In this document: positions 17,503 through 25,813 of the stretch, piece after piece
Layout: the number at the start of each line of letters is the position of its first letter
How positions within the stretch are numbered: the stretch's first letter is position 1
Assembly (NCBI RefSeq): GCF_002750975.1
Contig: NZ_PEJS01000001.1
Location: 1,488,001-1,552,000, forward strand
Direction of reading: 5' to 3'
Source: Stenotrophomonas indicatrix
GTDB taxonomy: Bacteria; Pseudomonadota; Gammaproteobacteria; Xanthomonadales; Xanthomonadaceae
Length of the DNA: 64,000 nt
The notes under the pieces: model-generated
What the model was told of the DNA's origin: nothing
The model's input: only the letters and a program-made list of their open reading frames with translations
The model's database searches: none
Program-made: the position numbers and the translations under genes

Positions 17503-18171
17503 TTACTGGGTGGAATCAATGGAGGCGGGCAGGGCGCTGCCGCTGCGGGCGGCGGCACGGAATCCGGCCTCGGCGAAATGGATCAGTTCATGGGCGGCAT
17601 GGGCACGATGCGCCGTTTCGGTGACACCGGCAGGTCGCTTGATCAGCCCGAAATCGGCCATGGCATAGGTCAGCGAGCCAGCGAGGAAATCCAGGCGCCA
17701 ATAGAGCTCTTCCTTGCTCAGGCCGGGCACGCAGGTGGCGATCGCCTTGCCGAACTCACGCAGCACGTGGCCGTAGTGGTCGGACAGGAACTTGCGCAGG
17801 TTGTCATTCTTTTCAGCGTAGGCACGGGCGATCACGCGGACGAAGGCACCGCCGTTCTGGCGGTCCTGGGCCAGCGCCAGGGCTGGCTCGACGAAGGCGG
17901 CGAGCACCGGCCGCAGTTGCCCGGGGTGTTCGTTGCGGGCACGCTCGAGCTGGGCCAGGCGGGCGCCGGTCATCTCGTCCATGCGGCGGCGGAACACCTC
18001 GTTGACCAGGTTTTCCTTGGAGCCGAAGTGGTAGTTGACCGCAGCGATGTTGACGTCTGCCTGGCTGGTGACCTGGCGCAGCGAGGTGCCGGCAAAGCCG
18101 TGCTGGGCGAACAGCTCCTCGGCGGCGCCGAGGATCCGGTCCTTGGTCGAGAAGTGGGCGGGCTTGGCCAT
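17503..18171 (-). CDS. TetR-family fatty-acid regulator, PsrA-like
   Basis: A 222-residue TetR regulator. The N-terminal helix-turn-helix covers DRILGAAEELFAQHGFAGTSLRQVTSQADVNIAAVNYHFGSKENL, very like Pseudomonas PsrA. The C-terminal ligand pocket has the ELYWRLDFLAGSLTYAMADF segment, again PsrA-like. PsrA binds long-chain fatty acids or acyl-CoA and releases a G/C-AAAC-N2-4-GTTT-G/C operator. Exactly this motif lies 18 bases upstream of the start codon (18190-18205), so the gene probably represses itself and the fadBA genes that follow it. Confidence 0.88.
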   Translation of the reverse strand: MAKPAHFSTKDRILGAAEELFAQHGFAGTSLRQVTSQADVNIAAVNYHFGSKENLVNEVFRRRMDEMTGARLAQLERARNEHPGQLRPVLAAFVEPALALAQDRQNGGAFVRVIARAYAEKNDNLRKFLSDHYGHVLREFGKAIATCVPGLSKEELYWRLDFLAGSLTYAMADFGLIKRPAGVTETAHRAHAAHELIHFAEAGFRAAARSGSALPASIDSTQ

Positions 18172-18189
18172 CGGGCGGGCGGACCTTAA

Positions 18190-18205
18190 TCAAACGATTG
18201 TTTGA
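18190..18205. promoter_or_regulatory. PsrA-type operator upstream of psrA-fadBA
   Basis: The palindrome TCAAAC-GATT-GTTTGA contains CAAACGATTGTTTG, a match to the published PsrA consensus of AAAC and GTTT half-sites 2-4 bases apart. It lies just ahead of the regulator's start codon, where repression of the whole operon would be expected. Confidence 0.8.
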
Positions 18206-18411
18206 TACTAGAACCAGACGGTACCGTATGGCATTTTGCAGTGCAGCAAAAATGCCTTGGCTGGTCAGAATCCGCTCAGGTGGGTGAATGGGGTGGTGGC
18301 TGGGGTCGGATCCCCCCTGGGGCTCCGACCCCGGTGCTGCCCCATAATGGGGTCAGAGCCCCTGCGGGGATCCGACCCCTGCGCCCAATGCCGGCCAGCG
18401 GCCGGCACTAC
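18206..18411. repeat. Repeat-filled gap: two GGGGTC/GACCCC hairpins and one SMAG
   Basis: No gene is visible. Two imperfect palindromes, 18302-18332 (arms GGGGTCGGATCCCC / GGGGCTCCGACCCC) and 18349-18379 (arms GGGGTCAGAGCCCC / GGGGATCCGACCCC), stand in tandem. They are followed by a SMAG repeat at 18390-18411 on minus. The same GGGTCAGA...GGGATCCGACCC family recurs at 63563-63653. Confidence 0.75.
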
Positions 18412-18431
18412 CACCCTGCCGCTTTATCTTT

Positions 18432-18487
18432 TACAATCCGCGCACGTTTATCAGGCTAAGCCCGCGTTTCGACGCGGCTTTTTTTTT
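18432..18487 (+). promoter_or_regulatory. Candidate ndk promoter with a terminator-like hairpin in the leader
   Basis: TACAAT (18432-18437) resembles a -10 box; no convincing -35 box was found. Thirty bases later CCGCGT-TTCG-ACGCGG (18462-18477) is followed by nine T, which is a standard intrinsic terminator shape, 47 bases upstream of the ndk ATG. If the -10 call is right, ndk is transcribed through an attenuator or a short leader RNA is made. Otherwise the hairpin simply insulates ndk from upstream transcription. Confidence 0.5.
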
Positions 18488-18533
18488 GTTACCCTTCGGG
18501 CCATCAGCGGCCCGATTCCATTGGAGACATCCC

Positions 18534-18959
18534 ATGGCGCTGGAGCGCACCCTTTCGATCATCAAGCCGGACGCCGTTGCCAAGAACGTCATCGGCGAAA
18601 TCTACGCCCGCTTCGAAAAGGCCGGCCTGAAGGTCGTGGCGGCCAAGTACAAGCAGCTGTCGCGTCGTGAAGCCGAAGGCTTCTACGCCGTGCACCGCGA
18701 GCGTCCGTTCTTCAACGCACTGGTCGAGTTCATGATCTCCGGCCCGGTGATGATCCAGGCCCTGGAAGGCGAGAACGCCGTCCTGGCCCACCGCGACCTG
18801 CTGGGCGCCACCAACCCGAAGGAAGCCGCTGCGGGCACCATCCGCGCCGACTTCGCCGAATCCATCGATGCCAATGCCGCCCACGGCTCGGACTCGGTCG
18901 AGAATGCCGCGATTGAAATCGCGTACTTCTTCGCCGCCACCGAAGTCGTCTCGCGCTGA
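18534..18959 (+). CDS. ndk: Nucleoside diphosphate kinase
   Basis: The 141-residue enzyme transfers phosphate from ATP to other nucleoside diphosphates through a histidine intermediate. The family start [22 protein letters not shown] is present. So are the P-loop-like [16 protein letters not shown] region and the C-terminal [19 protein letters not shown] segment, with the active histidine region around [18 protein letters not shown] and HGSDS. GGAGA precedes the ATG. It begins the cluster ndk-rlmN-pilW-rodZ-yfgM-bamB-der, conserved in gammaproteobacteria (in E. coli with hisS and ispG). Confidence 0.97.
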   Translation: MALERTLSIIKPDAVAKNVIGEIYARFEKAGLKVVAAKYKQLSRREAEGFYAVHRERPFFNALVEFMISGPVMIQALEGENAVLAHRDLLGATNPKEAAAGTIRADFAESIDANAAHGSDSVENAAIEIAYFFAATEVVSR

Positions 18960-18969
18960 GAGTAATGCC

Positions 18970-20175
18970 GTGAACGAGGTCGTACAGAAAATCGCCATCC
19001 AGCCGCTGCCGAAGTCGGCACCCACGGCTGGCAAGCAGAACCTGCTCGACCTCGATCGCGCGGGCCTGGAGAAGTTTTTCGTCGAGGTTCTCGGCGAGAA
19101 GAAGTTCCGCGCCCATCAGGTGATGAAGTGGATCCACCATCGCTACGTCACCGAGTTCGATGAGATGACCGACCTCGGCAAGGTCCTGCGCGCCAAGCTG
19201 CAGGAGCATGCCGAGGTCCTCGTCCCGAACATCATCTTCGACAAGCCCTCCGCCGACGGCACCCACAAGTGGCTGCTGGCGATGGGCGTGGATGGCAAGA
19301 ACGCCATCGAGACCGTGTACATCCCCGACAAGACCCGCGGCACGCTGTGCGTGTCCTCGCAGGTCGGTTGTGGCCTGAACTGCACGTTCTGCTCCACCGC
19401 CACCCAGGGCTTCAACCGCAACCTGACCACCGCCGAGATCATCGGCCAGGTGTGGATCGCGGCGCGCCACCTGGGCAACGTGCCGCACCAGATGCGCCGC
19501 CTCACCAACGTGGTGATGATGGGCATGGGCGAGCCGTTGATGAATTTCGACAACGTCGTGCGTGCCATGAGCGTGATGCGCGACGATCTGGGCTACGGCC
19601 TGGCCAACAAGCGCGTGACCCTGTCGACCTCCGGCCTGGTTCCGCAGATCGACCGCCTGTCCACGGAAAGCGACGTGTCGCTGGCGGTGTCGCTGCATGC
19701 GCCGAACGACGAGCTGCGCGAGACCCTCGTGCCGCTCAACAAGAAGTACCCGATCGCCGAGCTGATGGCTTCGTGCGCACGCTACCTGCGCGCCAACAAG
19801 CGCCGCGAATCGGTCACCTTCGAATACACCCTGATGAAGGGCATCAACGACCAGCCCGAGCACGCCCGCCAGTTGGCGCGGCTGATGCACCAGTTCGACA
19901 ACGCGGTGCAGGCCAGGGACTCGGGCAAGGTCAACCTGATCCCGTTCAACCCGTTCCCGGGTACCCGCTACGAGCGTTCCGAAGAAGCGCATATCCGCGC
20001 CTTCCAGAAGATCCTGCTCGACAGCAACGTGCTGACCATGGTGCGCCGTACCCGTGGCGACGATATCGATGCCGCCTGTGGCCAGCTCAAGGGCCAGGTG
20101 ATGGATCGCACGCGCCGCCAGGCCGAGTTCAACAAGACGCTGCAGGCGGGGAAGGGGAGCGATGCCGCGGCCTGA
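18970..20175 (+). CDS. rlmN: Dual-specificity RNA methyltransferase RlmN
   Basis: This 401-residue radical-SAM enzyme methylates C2 of adenosine 2503 in 23S rRNA and A37 in some tRNAs. The iron-sulfur motif Cys-x3-Cys-x2-Cys is at residues 134, 138 and 141 ([18 protein letters not shown]). The glycine-rich SAM loop [16 protein letters not shown] is intact, as is the C-terminal [14 protein letters not shown] with its methyl-carrying cysteine. GTG at 18970, ten bases after the ndk stop, gives the family's normal length; a longer frame would overlap ndk. The 3' end overlaps pilW by 14 bases. Confidence 0.95.
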   Translation: MNEVVQKIAIQPLPKSAPTAGKQNLLDLDRAGLEKFFVEVLGEKKFRAHQVMKWIHHRYVTEFDEMTDLGKVLRAKLQEHAEVLVPNIIFDKPSADGTHKWLLAMGVDGKNAIETVYIPDKTRGTLCVSSQVGCGLNCTFCSTATQGFNRNLTTAEIIGQVWIAARHLGNVPHQMRRLTNVVMMGMGEPLMNFDNVVRAMSVMRDDLGYGLANKRVTLSTSGLVPQIDRLSTESDVSLAVSLHAPNDELRETLVPLNKKYPIAELMASCARYLRANKRRESVTFEYTLMKGINDQPEHARQLARLMHQFDNAVQARDSGKVNLIPFNPFPGTRYERSEEAHIRAFQKILLDSNVLTMVRRTRGDDIDAACGQLKGQVMDRTRRQAEFNKTLQAGKGSDAAA

Positions 20176-20947
20176 CCGCTTCTGGCTGGCGCTGCTTGCA
20201 GCCGTGCTGGCCTTCTCGGTCACCGCTTGCAAGTCGCAACCCAAGGCCAAGCTGGGCCCGAGCCAGGCAACGGTCTATTCGGTCCGCGACCCCGAAGGTG
20301 TTCGCCGGCAGGTCCGCGCCGCGGATCTGCTCGCCTTGGCCGCCCGCGACATGCAGAGCGGCAACCTCGATGCGGCCGAGCGCAAGACGCGCGATGCGAT
20401 CAAGCTGGCGCCTGCCGACCCCGATGCACTGGTGCTGCTGGCCGGCATCGATGATCAGCGTGGCCGCACCCGACAGGCCGGGGAAGGTTTCCGCAGGGCC
20501 GCCGAACTGGCGCCGCAGCGGGGGGACGTGCTCAACAATTATGGTGCCTGGCTGTGCCAGAACGGACAGGCTTCCGAGTCGCTGGCCTGGTTCGATCGTG
20601 CGCTGCAGGCGCGCAGCTACACCACGCCGGCCGAGGCGCAGGCCAACGGCGGCAGCTGTGCGTTGGATGCCGGGCAGCTTGATCGCGCCGAACGCAACCT
20701 GCGTGCCGCCCTGTCCCAGGTGCCTGGCAACCCGGTCGCGTTGGAGGCGATGGCCCAGCTGAGCTTCCGTCGCGGCCAGTTCATGGAAGCCCGCGCCTTC
20801 GCCGAACGTAGGATTGCGGCTGCACCGGCCACGCGTTCCGTGTTACAACTTGCGTCTGAAATCGAGGCGCGACTGGGTGATCAGGCGGCATCTGATCGCT
20901 ATCTTCAGCGGATTCGACAGGAATTTCCGCAGGACGCGGGCTCCTAA
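20162..20947 (+). CDS. pilW: Type IV pilus biogenesis/stability lipoprotein PilW (PilF)
   Basis: The 261-residue product starts with a lipoprotein signal ([17 protein letters not shown], lipobox VTAC). It continues with five to six tetratricopeptide repeats, such as [30 protein letters not shown] and [27 protein letters not shown]. PilW/PilF is the outer-membrane pilotin that helps the PilQ secretin assemble and gives stable pili. The position between rlmN and rodZ is the conserved pilF locus. The start overlaps the end of rlmN. Confidence 0.92.
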   Translation: MPRPDRFWLALLAAVLAFSVTACKSQPKAKLGPSQATVYSVRDPEGVRRQVRAADLLALAARDMQSGNLDAAERKTRDAIKLAPADPDALVLLAGIDDQRGRTRQAGEGFRRAAELAPQRGDVLNNYGAWLCQNGQASESLAWFDRALQARSYTTPAEAQANGGSCALDAGQLDRAERNLRAALSQVPGNPVALEAMAQLSFRRGQFMEARAFAERRIAAAPATRSVLQLASEIEARLGDQAASDRYLQRIRQEFPQDAGS

Positions 20948-20965
20948 CTCCAGGGTTGATGCATT

Positions 20966-21826
20966 GTGATTGATGACCAGACTGTGAGCGATCTCGAGAC
21001 TGTGGCCGGCTGCGGCACCCGCCTGCGCCAGGCCCGCGAGGCCGCCGGACTGACCCTCGAAGATGTCGGCCAGCGCCTGCGCATGCCGGTTCAAGTGGTG
21101 AGGTCGCTCGAGCAGGAGCAGTGGCAGAAGCTCGGCGCGCCGGTGTTCGTGCGCGGCCAGCTGCGCAGCTACGCCCGCCTGCTCGGCGTCGATGTCAGCG
21201 AACTGCTGGAACAGGCCCAGGTCGGCCCGGTGGTTCCGCCCACCCTGGTCAGCCACACCCATACCCCGCGTGCGCGCCGGATCGCCGAGAATCTCGGCCG
21301 CCGTGCGCTGTATGTCGGTATTACCGCCGTGCTGGCGGTCCCGGTCTGGTTCGCCACCCGCGGTCACTTCGATGGCACCGCACCTTCGCCGAACACCGCC
21401 TCGCTGGATGTGATCCCGGCCGCCGTACCGGTTACCCCGGCCGGTCCCGGGTCCGCCGCCGCGGCGCCCGCCGAAGTGGCGGCCGCACCTGTCACCAAGC
21501 CGACTGCTACCCCCTACGTTGCCTCGCTGGCCCCGGTGCCACGCGCTGCGCCGGCTGCTGCCGCCAACCTGGACATGCAGTTCAGTGGCGACAGCTGGGT
21601 CGATATTGCCGGTCCGGATGGCGGCAGCGTCGAGAAGGCGTTGATCAAGGCGGGCGAGACCCGCAGCTTCACCCCCGGCCAGGTGGCCCGGGTCACCCTG
21701 GGCAACGCCTCGGCGGTCCAGGTTCAGCAGAATGGCGCTATCGTCGATCTGACGCCCTATCAGCGAGCCAACGTGGCACGCTTTCAGGTATCCTCTGAAG
21801 GCTCCGTTGTCCCGGTTTCACACTGA
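20966..21826 (+). CDS. rodZ: Cytoskeleton/cell-shape protein RodZ
   Basis: The 286-residue product has the RodZ layout. An N-terminal Xre-type helix-turn-helix (GTRLRQAREAAGLTLEDVGQRLRMP, residues about 17-80) contacts MreB. One membrane helix follows around residues 112-130 (ALYVGITAVLAVPVWFAT). After an Ala/Pro-rich periplasmic linker comes the C-terminal DUF4115 domain (LDMQFSGDSWVDIAGPDG...FTPGQVARVTLGNASAVQV). RodZ links MreB to the wall elongation machinery. The start is GTG at 20966, 18 bases after pilW. It is part of the conserved cluster that continues to bamB and der. Confidence 0.92.
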   Translation: MIDDQTVSDLETVAGCGTRLRQAREAAGLTLEDVGQRLRMPVQVVRSLEQEQWQKLGAPVFVRGQLRSYARLLGVDVSELLEQAQVGPVVPPTLVSHTHTPRARRIAENLGRRALYVGITAVLAVPVWFATRGHFDGTAPSPNTASLDVIPAAVPVTPAGPGSAAAAPAEVAAAPVTKPTATPYVASLAPVPRAAPAAAANLDMQFSGDSWVDIAGPDGGSVEKALIKAGETRSFTPGQVARVTLGNASAVQVQQNGAIVDLTPYQRANVARFQVSSEGSVVPVSH

Positions 21827-21890
21827 GGCGCGGTTTCACCACCTTCGATAATCCCAATGGTCCCTCCCGATGGGCGGGGCGAGAGTACGC

Positions 21891-22529
21891 ATGGCGATCG
21901 ACGACCTGCTCGACGAGCACGAACAAAGTGAACGCGTCCGCAGCTGGCTGCGGAAGAATGGTGCCAGCATCCTCGGTGGCGTAGTCATCGCCATCGGTGC
22001 CATTGCCGGCTGGCAGTGGTACCAGAAGGATCAGGGCGGCAAGCTGGCCTCGGCCAATGTCGAGTACCAGAAGGCCCTGGTGGGCCTGCAGCAGAACAAG
22101 CTCGACGACGCGGCCAAGGCGGTCAAGGCGCTGGAGGCTGGCCCGTCCAGCATCTACGGCGACCTGGCTGCGCTGCAGCTGGCCAAGGCCCAGGTCGATG
22201 CCGGCAAGAATGAAGAGGCGCTGGCCACCCTGCGCGCGGTGAAGGTCGAAGGCGACCTGCAGCGCGTGGTCGACCAGCGCGTGGCACGCCTGCTGGTGGC
22301 TACCGGCAAGGGCGATGAAGCGATCAAGCTGCTGGGCAGCGCCACCGACAGCAGCAGCCTGGAAATCCATGGCGATGCGCTGATGGCGCAGGGCAAGCGT
22401 GACGCCGCCCGCGAACAGTATGAGAAGGCGCTGAAGACGCTGGACGTGGCAGCGCCGCAGCGGCGACTGCTGGAAACCAAGGTTATGGACGCCGGCGGCA
22501 CCGTCGCCGCCCCTGCGGAGTCGGTTTGA
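21891..22529 (+). CDS. YfgM-like tetratricopeptide membrane protein
   Basis: A 212-residue product with a short cytoplasmic N terminus, one membrane helix (GGVVIAIGAIAGWQWYQK) and a periplasmic tetratricopeptide-like domain. This matches YfgM (UPF0070), an ancillary SecYEG/PpiD chaperone partner whose gene stands ahead of bamB in many gammaproteobacteria. The start MAIDDLLDEHEQSERVRSWLRKNG at 21891 is the family start. An upstream in-frame ATG at 21870 has no better Shine-Dalgarno sequence. The stop overlaps the bamB start (ATGA), indicating coupled translation. Confidence 0.9.
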   Translation: MAIDDLLDEHEQSERVRSWLRKNGASILGGVVIAIGAIAGWQWYQKDQGGKLASANVEYQKALVGLQQNKLDDAAKAVKALEAGPSSIYGDLAALQLAKAQVDAGKNEEALATLRAVKVEGDLQRVVDQRVARLLVATGKGDEAIKLLGSATDSSSLEIHGDALMAQGKRDAAREQYEKALKTLDVAAPQRRLLETKVMDAGGTVAAPAESV

Positions 22530-23737
22530 TGAGTCAGAAGGTCATGATCACGCGCGTCGCCACCGTACTCCTGCTTGGTATGGCGCTGTCCGGTTGCAGC
22601 ACCATGAAGGGCTGGTTCGCCGGCAAGGACGCAGCAGCGAAGAAGGCACAGGAGCCGGCGGAACTGGTGAAGTTCGAGCCGACCCTGAAGGTCAACAAGG
22701 CCTGGTCGGTCAACCTGGGCAAGGGCGAGCGCCGCATCGGCGTACGCCAGGGCCCGGCAGTGGCCAATGGCCACGTGTTCGCCGCGGCGATCACCGGTGG
22801 CGTGCACGCCATCGACCTGCAGACCGGCAAGAAGGTCTGGACCTGGGAGCCGAAGAAGGAAAAGAAGAAGGCCAAGCTGCGGCTGTCCGGTGGTCCGGGC
22901 GTCGGCGAGAACCTGGTGGTCATCGGTACCCTCGATGGCCAGGTGATCGCGCTGGACATCAACGATGGCAGCGAGAAGTGGCGCGCACGCGTGCCCAACG
23001 AAGTGATCGCCGCGCCGGCCATTGCCCAGGGCATGGTCTTCGTGCGCAGCAATGACGGTCGCGTCACCGCGTTCGATGCCGGCAACGGCACCCAGAAGTG
23101 GTTCAACCCCAGCGAGCTGCCGGCGCTGACCGTGCGTGGCAACGCGCCGGTGGTGGCCGGTCCGGGCGTGCTGTTCATCGGCAAGGACGAGGGCAGCGTG
23201 TCTGCGCTGGCCATGCAGGACGGCCGCACGCTGTGGGACCAGAACGTGGGTACCGGCGAAGGCCGTACCGAGCTGGACCGCATGGCCGACGTCGATGGCG
23301 CCCCGGTGCTCGACGGCAACACGCTGTTCGTGAGCAGCTTCAAGAACCAGACCATGGCCATCGAAGGCCCGACTGGTCGCCCGATGTGGGCGCGTGACCA
23401 CGGCGGTGCCGGCGGTGTGGCGGTGTCTTCGGGCAATGTTTTCGTTACCGACAACAAGGGCGGCGTGTTCGGCCTGGACAAGGCCAGCGGCGCGGCGATG
23501 TGGTCGCAGACCGCACTGGCCCGGCGCTCGCTGACCGGTCCGGCGCTGCACGGCGACTACGTGGTGGTCGGTGACTACAAGGGATACCTGCATTGGCTGC
23601 AGGCCTCCGATGGCGCGATGGCGGCGCGGGCGAAAAGCGGCGGTGATGCGCTTCTGGCCCAGCCAATCGTCGTCGATGGAGTGCTGCTGGTGCAGAACGT
23701 TGATGGCAAGCTGACCGCATTCCGGTTGGCAAATTAA
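22526..23737 (+). CDS. bamB: Outer membrane protein assembly factor BamB
   Basis: The 403-residue lipoprotein (signal VLLLGMALSGCSTM, lipobox LSGC) is the beta-propeller subunit of the BAM complex. The mature part is a run of PQQ-type propeller blades, each with a repeated hydrophobic-G-x-hydrophobic...LD/ALD-x-x-x-G-x-x-x-W pattern. Examples are GGVHAIDLQTGKKVWTW, GQVIALDINDGSEKW, GRVTAFDAGNGTQKW and GVFGLDKASGAAMW. A Lys-rich insertion, KKEKKKAKL, is a local feature. It overlaps yfgM and is followed 15 bases later by der. Confidence 0.95.
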   Translation: MMSQKVMITRVATVLLLGMALSGCSTMKGWFAGKDAAAKKAQEPAELVKFEPTLKVNKAWSVNLGKGERRIGVRQGPAVANGHVFAAAITGGVHAIDLQTGKKVWTWEPKKEKKKAKLRLSGGPGVGENLVVIGTLDGQVIALDINDGSEKWRARVPNEVIAAPAIAQGMVFVRSNDGRVTAFDAGNGTQKWFNPSELPALTVRGNAPVVAGPGVLFIGKDEGSVSALAMQDGRTLWDQNVGTGEGRTELDRMADVDGAPVLDGNTLFVSSFKNQTMAIEGPTGRPMWARDHGGAGGVAVSSGNVFVTDNKGGVFGLDKASGAAMWSQTALARRSLTGPALHGDYVVVGDYKGYLHWLQASDGAMAARAKSGGDALLAQPIVVDGVLLVQNVDGKLTAFRLAN

Positions 23738-23752
23738 TACGGAGTAATCGCG

Positions 23753-25150
23753 ATGCTGCCTTTGGTCGCCCTGGTTGGACGGCCGAATGTCGGCAAGTCG
23801 ACCATATTCAATGCACTGACCCGTACACGTGACGCCCTGGTCCATGACCAGCCCGGCGTCACCCGGGACCGCAACTATGGCGTCTGCCGGCTTGACGAGG
23901 ACAACCATTTCCTCGTCGTCGATACCGGCGGCATCGCAGAGGAAGAAGAAGGCCTGGCTGGTGCTACCACGCGCCAGGCCCGCGCTGCCGCTGGCGAAGC
24001 TGACCTGATCCTGTTCGTCGTCGATGCCCGCGAGGGCACCTCGGCGATGGACGATGAGATCCTGGCCTGGCTGCGCAAGCTGTCGCGCCCGACGCTGCTG
24101 CTGATCAACAAGATCGACGGCACCGACGAGGACACCGTGCGTTCGGAGTTCGCCCGCTACGGCTTCAGCGAGATGCTGACCGTGTCGGCTGCCCATCGCC
24201 AGGGCCTGGACGACCTGCTTGACGAGGTCATCCAGCGCCTGCCGGAAGAGGGCAGCGGCGAAGAGCTGGACAACGATCCGAACCGCGTGCGCATCGCCTT
24301 CGTCGGCCGCCCGAACGTGGGCAAGTCAACCCTGGTCAACCGCATCCTCGGCGAAGAGCGCATGATCGCCTCGGACGTGCCGGGCACCACCCGCGATTCG
24401 ATCTCGGTGGACCTGGAGCGCGATGGCCGCGAGTACCGCCTGATCGACACCGCCGGCCTGCGTCGCCGTTCGCGCGTGGACGAGGTCGTCGAGAAGTTCT
24501 CGGTGGTCAAGACCATGCAGTCGATCGAGCAGTGCCAGGTGGCCGTGCTGATGCTCGACGCCACCGAAGGCGTGACCGACCAGGACGCCACCGTGCTCGG
24601 CGCCGTGCTGGATGCCGGCCGCGCGCTGGTGATCGCGATCAACAAGTGGGACGGCCTGACCGACTACCAGCGTGAGCAGGCCGAAACGATGCTGTCGCTG
24701 CGCTTGGGCTTCGTGCCGTGGGCCGAATCGGTGCGCATCTCGGCCAAGCATGGCTCGGGCCTGCGCGAGCTGTTCCGTGCGGTGCATCGCGCGCACGAAT
24801 CGGCGAACAAGACCTTCACCACCAGCGAAGTGAACAAGGCGCTGGAAGTGGCCTACGAGACCAACCCGCCGCCGACCATCCGCGGCCACGTCTCCAAGCT
24901 GCGTTACGTGCACCCGGCCGGCGCCAACCCGCCGACCTTCATCGTGCACGGCACCCGCCTGAAGGAACTGCAGGAGTCGTACAAGCGCTACCTGGAGAAC
25001 TTCTTCCGCAAGCGCTTCAAGCTGATCGGAACGCCGGTGCAGTTCATCTTCCGCGAGGGTGCCAACCCGTACGAAGGCAAGAAGAACGTGCTGACCGAAC
25101 GGCAGGTCAAGGCCAAGCGGCGCTTGATGAAGCACGTCAAGGGCAAGTGA
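23753..25150 (+). CDS. der: Ribosome biogenesis GTPase Der
   Basis: The 465-residue product has the tandem GTPase arrangement unique to Der (EngA). The first G domain begins [16 protein letters not shown], with DTGGI and NKID. The second begins [17 protein letters not shown], with [11 protein letters not shown] and NKWD. A C-terminal KH-like domain ([21 protein letters not shown]...) follows. Der acts in late assembly of the 50S subunit and is essential in most bacteria. A terminator hairpin (25155-25184) follows. Confidence 0.97.
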   Translation: MLPLVALVGRPNVGKSTIFNALTRTRDALVHDQPGVTRDRNYGVCRLDEDNHFLVVDTGGIAEEEEGLAGATTRQARAAAGEADLILFVVDAREGTSAMDDEILAWLRKLSRPTLLLINKIDGTDEDTVRSEFARYGFSEMLTVSAAHRQGLDDLLDEVIQRLPEEGSGEELDNDPNRVRIAFVGRPNVGKSTLVNRILGEERMIASDVPGTTRDSISVDLERDGREYRLIDTAGLRRRSRVDEVVEKFSVVKTMQSIEQCQVAVLMLDATEGVTDQDATVLGAVLDAGRALVIAINKWDGLTDYQREQAETMLSLRLGFVPWAESVRISAKHGSGLRELFRAVHRAHESANKTFTTSEVNKALEVAYETNPPPTIRGHVSKLRYVHPAGANPPTFIVHGTRLKELQESYKRYLENFFRKRFKLIGTPVQFIFREGANPYEGKKNVLTERQVKAKRRLMKHVKGK

Positions 25151-25154
25151 TCCA

Positions 25155-25184
25155 CGAGAGGCGGCCGCAGGGCCGCCTTTCTCG
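25155..25184 (+). terminator. Intrinsic terminator after der
   Basis: AGGCGGCC / GGCCGCCT with a GCAG loop, followed by TTCTC; the T-run is imperfect. It would end the long ndk-to-der transcription unit. Confidence 0.65.
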
Positions 25185-25201
25185 TTGTGGCGATCCTGTC
25201 G

Positions 25202-25225
25202 GTAGCGCCGGCCGCTGGCCGGCAA
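25202..25225 (+). repeat. SMAG repeat between der and the GNAT gene
   Basis: GTAGCGCCGGCCGCTGGCC... is a GTAG-led palindrome in the gap between two convergent genes. It is a hybrid of the two subtypes seen elsewhere: GTAGCGCC start with a CCGGCCGCTGGCCGG stem. Confidence 0.85.
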
Positions 25226-25227
25226 CC

Positions 25228-25749
25228 TCAGCCAGGCAGCCCCGGCACCGGAATCCGATAGACCACCGACGCAAACTTCGCGCTCTGCTCGGTGCCGACC
25301 ACCTGGCCGCCCAGTGCTTCGGCAATCCGCCGGCTGGCCACGTTGTCCACCGCCACCGGGTAGCGATAGGCGACCGCAGCGAGCCGTTCCGCGCACCAGT
25401 GGACGACGGCGCGCACTGCCTCGCGGCCGTAGCCCTGTCCGTGCTCGCGCTCGCTTATCCAGATGCCAAGCTCGGGTTCGCCCTCGGTAGCGCGGTGCAC
25501 GGCGGCGATGCCCACAAAGCGTCCGTCCTGCAGATGCCGGATCACGAACGTGTATTCCGCGCCTTCCTCGATCAGGCGCAGCCATTCCTGGCCGATCTTT
25601 TCGAATGCCGCAAAAGAGTCCGGCGGATCGAATGCCATGAAGCGGGTCAGCGTTGGCGTGATGCCGGCGAAGACCTCGGGGCCGTCGGCGCATGAGAACG
25701 GCCGGAGCACCAGGTGCTCGGTCTGTACGGGATTGATCGATGGTTTCAC
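25228..25749 (-). CDS. GNAT N-acetyltransferase, RimJ/RimL type
   Basis: The protein of about 173 residues has the RimJ/RimL layout. It starts TEHLVLRPFSCADGPEVFAGI, has the central GRFVGIAAVHRATEGEPELGIWI strands, the acetyl-CoA loop EHGQGYGREAVRAVV, and the late NVASRRIAEALGGQVVGTE segment. Such enzymes acetylate N-terminal or side-chain amines of proteins or small molecules; the substrate cannot be told. The frame is open well upstream without a good ATG. GTG at 25749 was chosen because it gives the normal family length and keeps the divergent promoter of the next gene clear. Confidence 0.82.
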   Translation of the reverse strand: MKPSINPVQTEHLVLRPFSCADGPEVFAGITPTLTRFMAFDPPDSFAAFEKIGQEWLRLIEEGAEYTFVIRHLQDGRFVGIAAVHRATEGEPELGIWISEREHGQGYGREAVRAVVHWCAERLAAVAYRYPVAVDNVASRRIAEALGGQVVGTEQSAKFASVVYRIPVPGLPG

Positions 25750-25800
25750 CGGGCAGAGGGTCCTACGCGCCGTCGGCTCCGTCAACATGGGGCCCGGCTC

Positions 25801-25806
25801 TACAAT
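25801..25806 (+). promoter_or_regulatory. Candidate -10 box for the rhodanese-ThiF gene
   Basis: TACAAT lies only eight bases upstream of the ATG at 25814. If it is a true -10 box, transcription would begin at or next to the start codon, giving a leaderless mRNA. There is no Shine-Dalgarno sequence, which agrees. The call rests on one hexamer. Confidence 0.4.
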
Positions 25807-25813
25807 GGACGCC

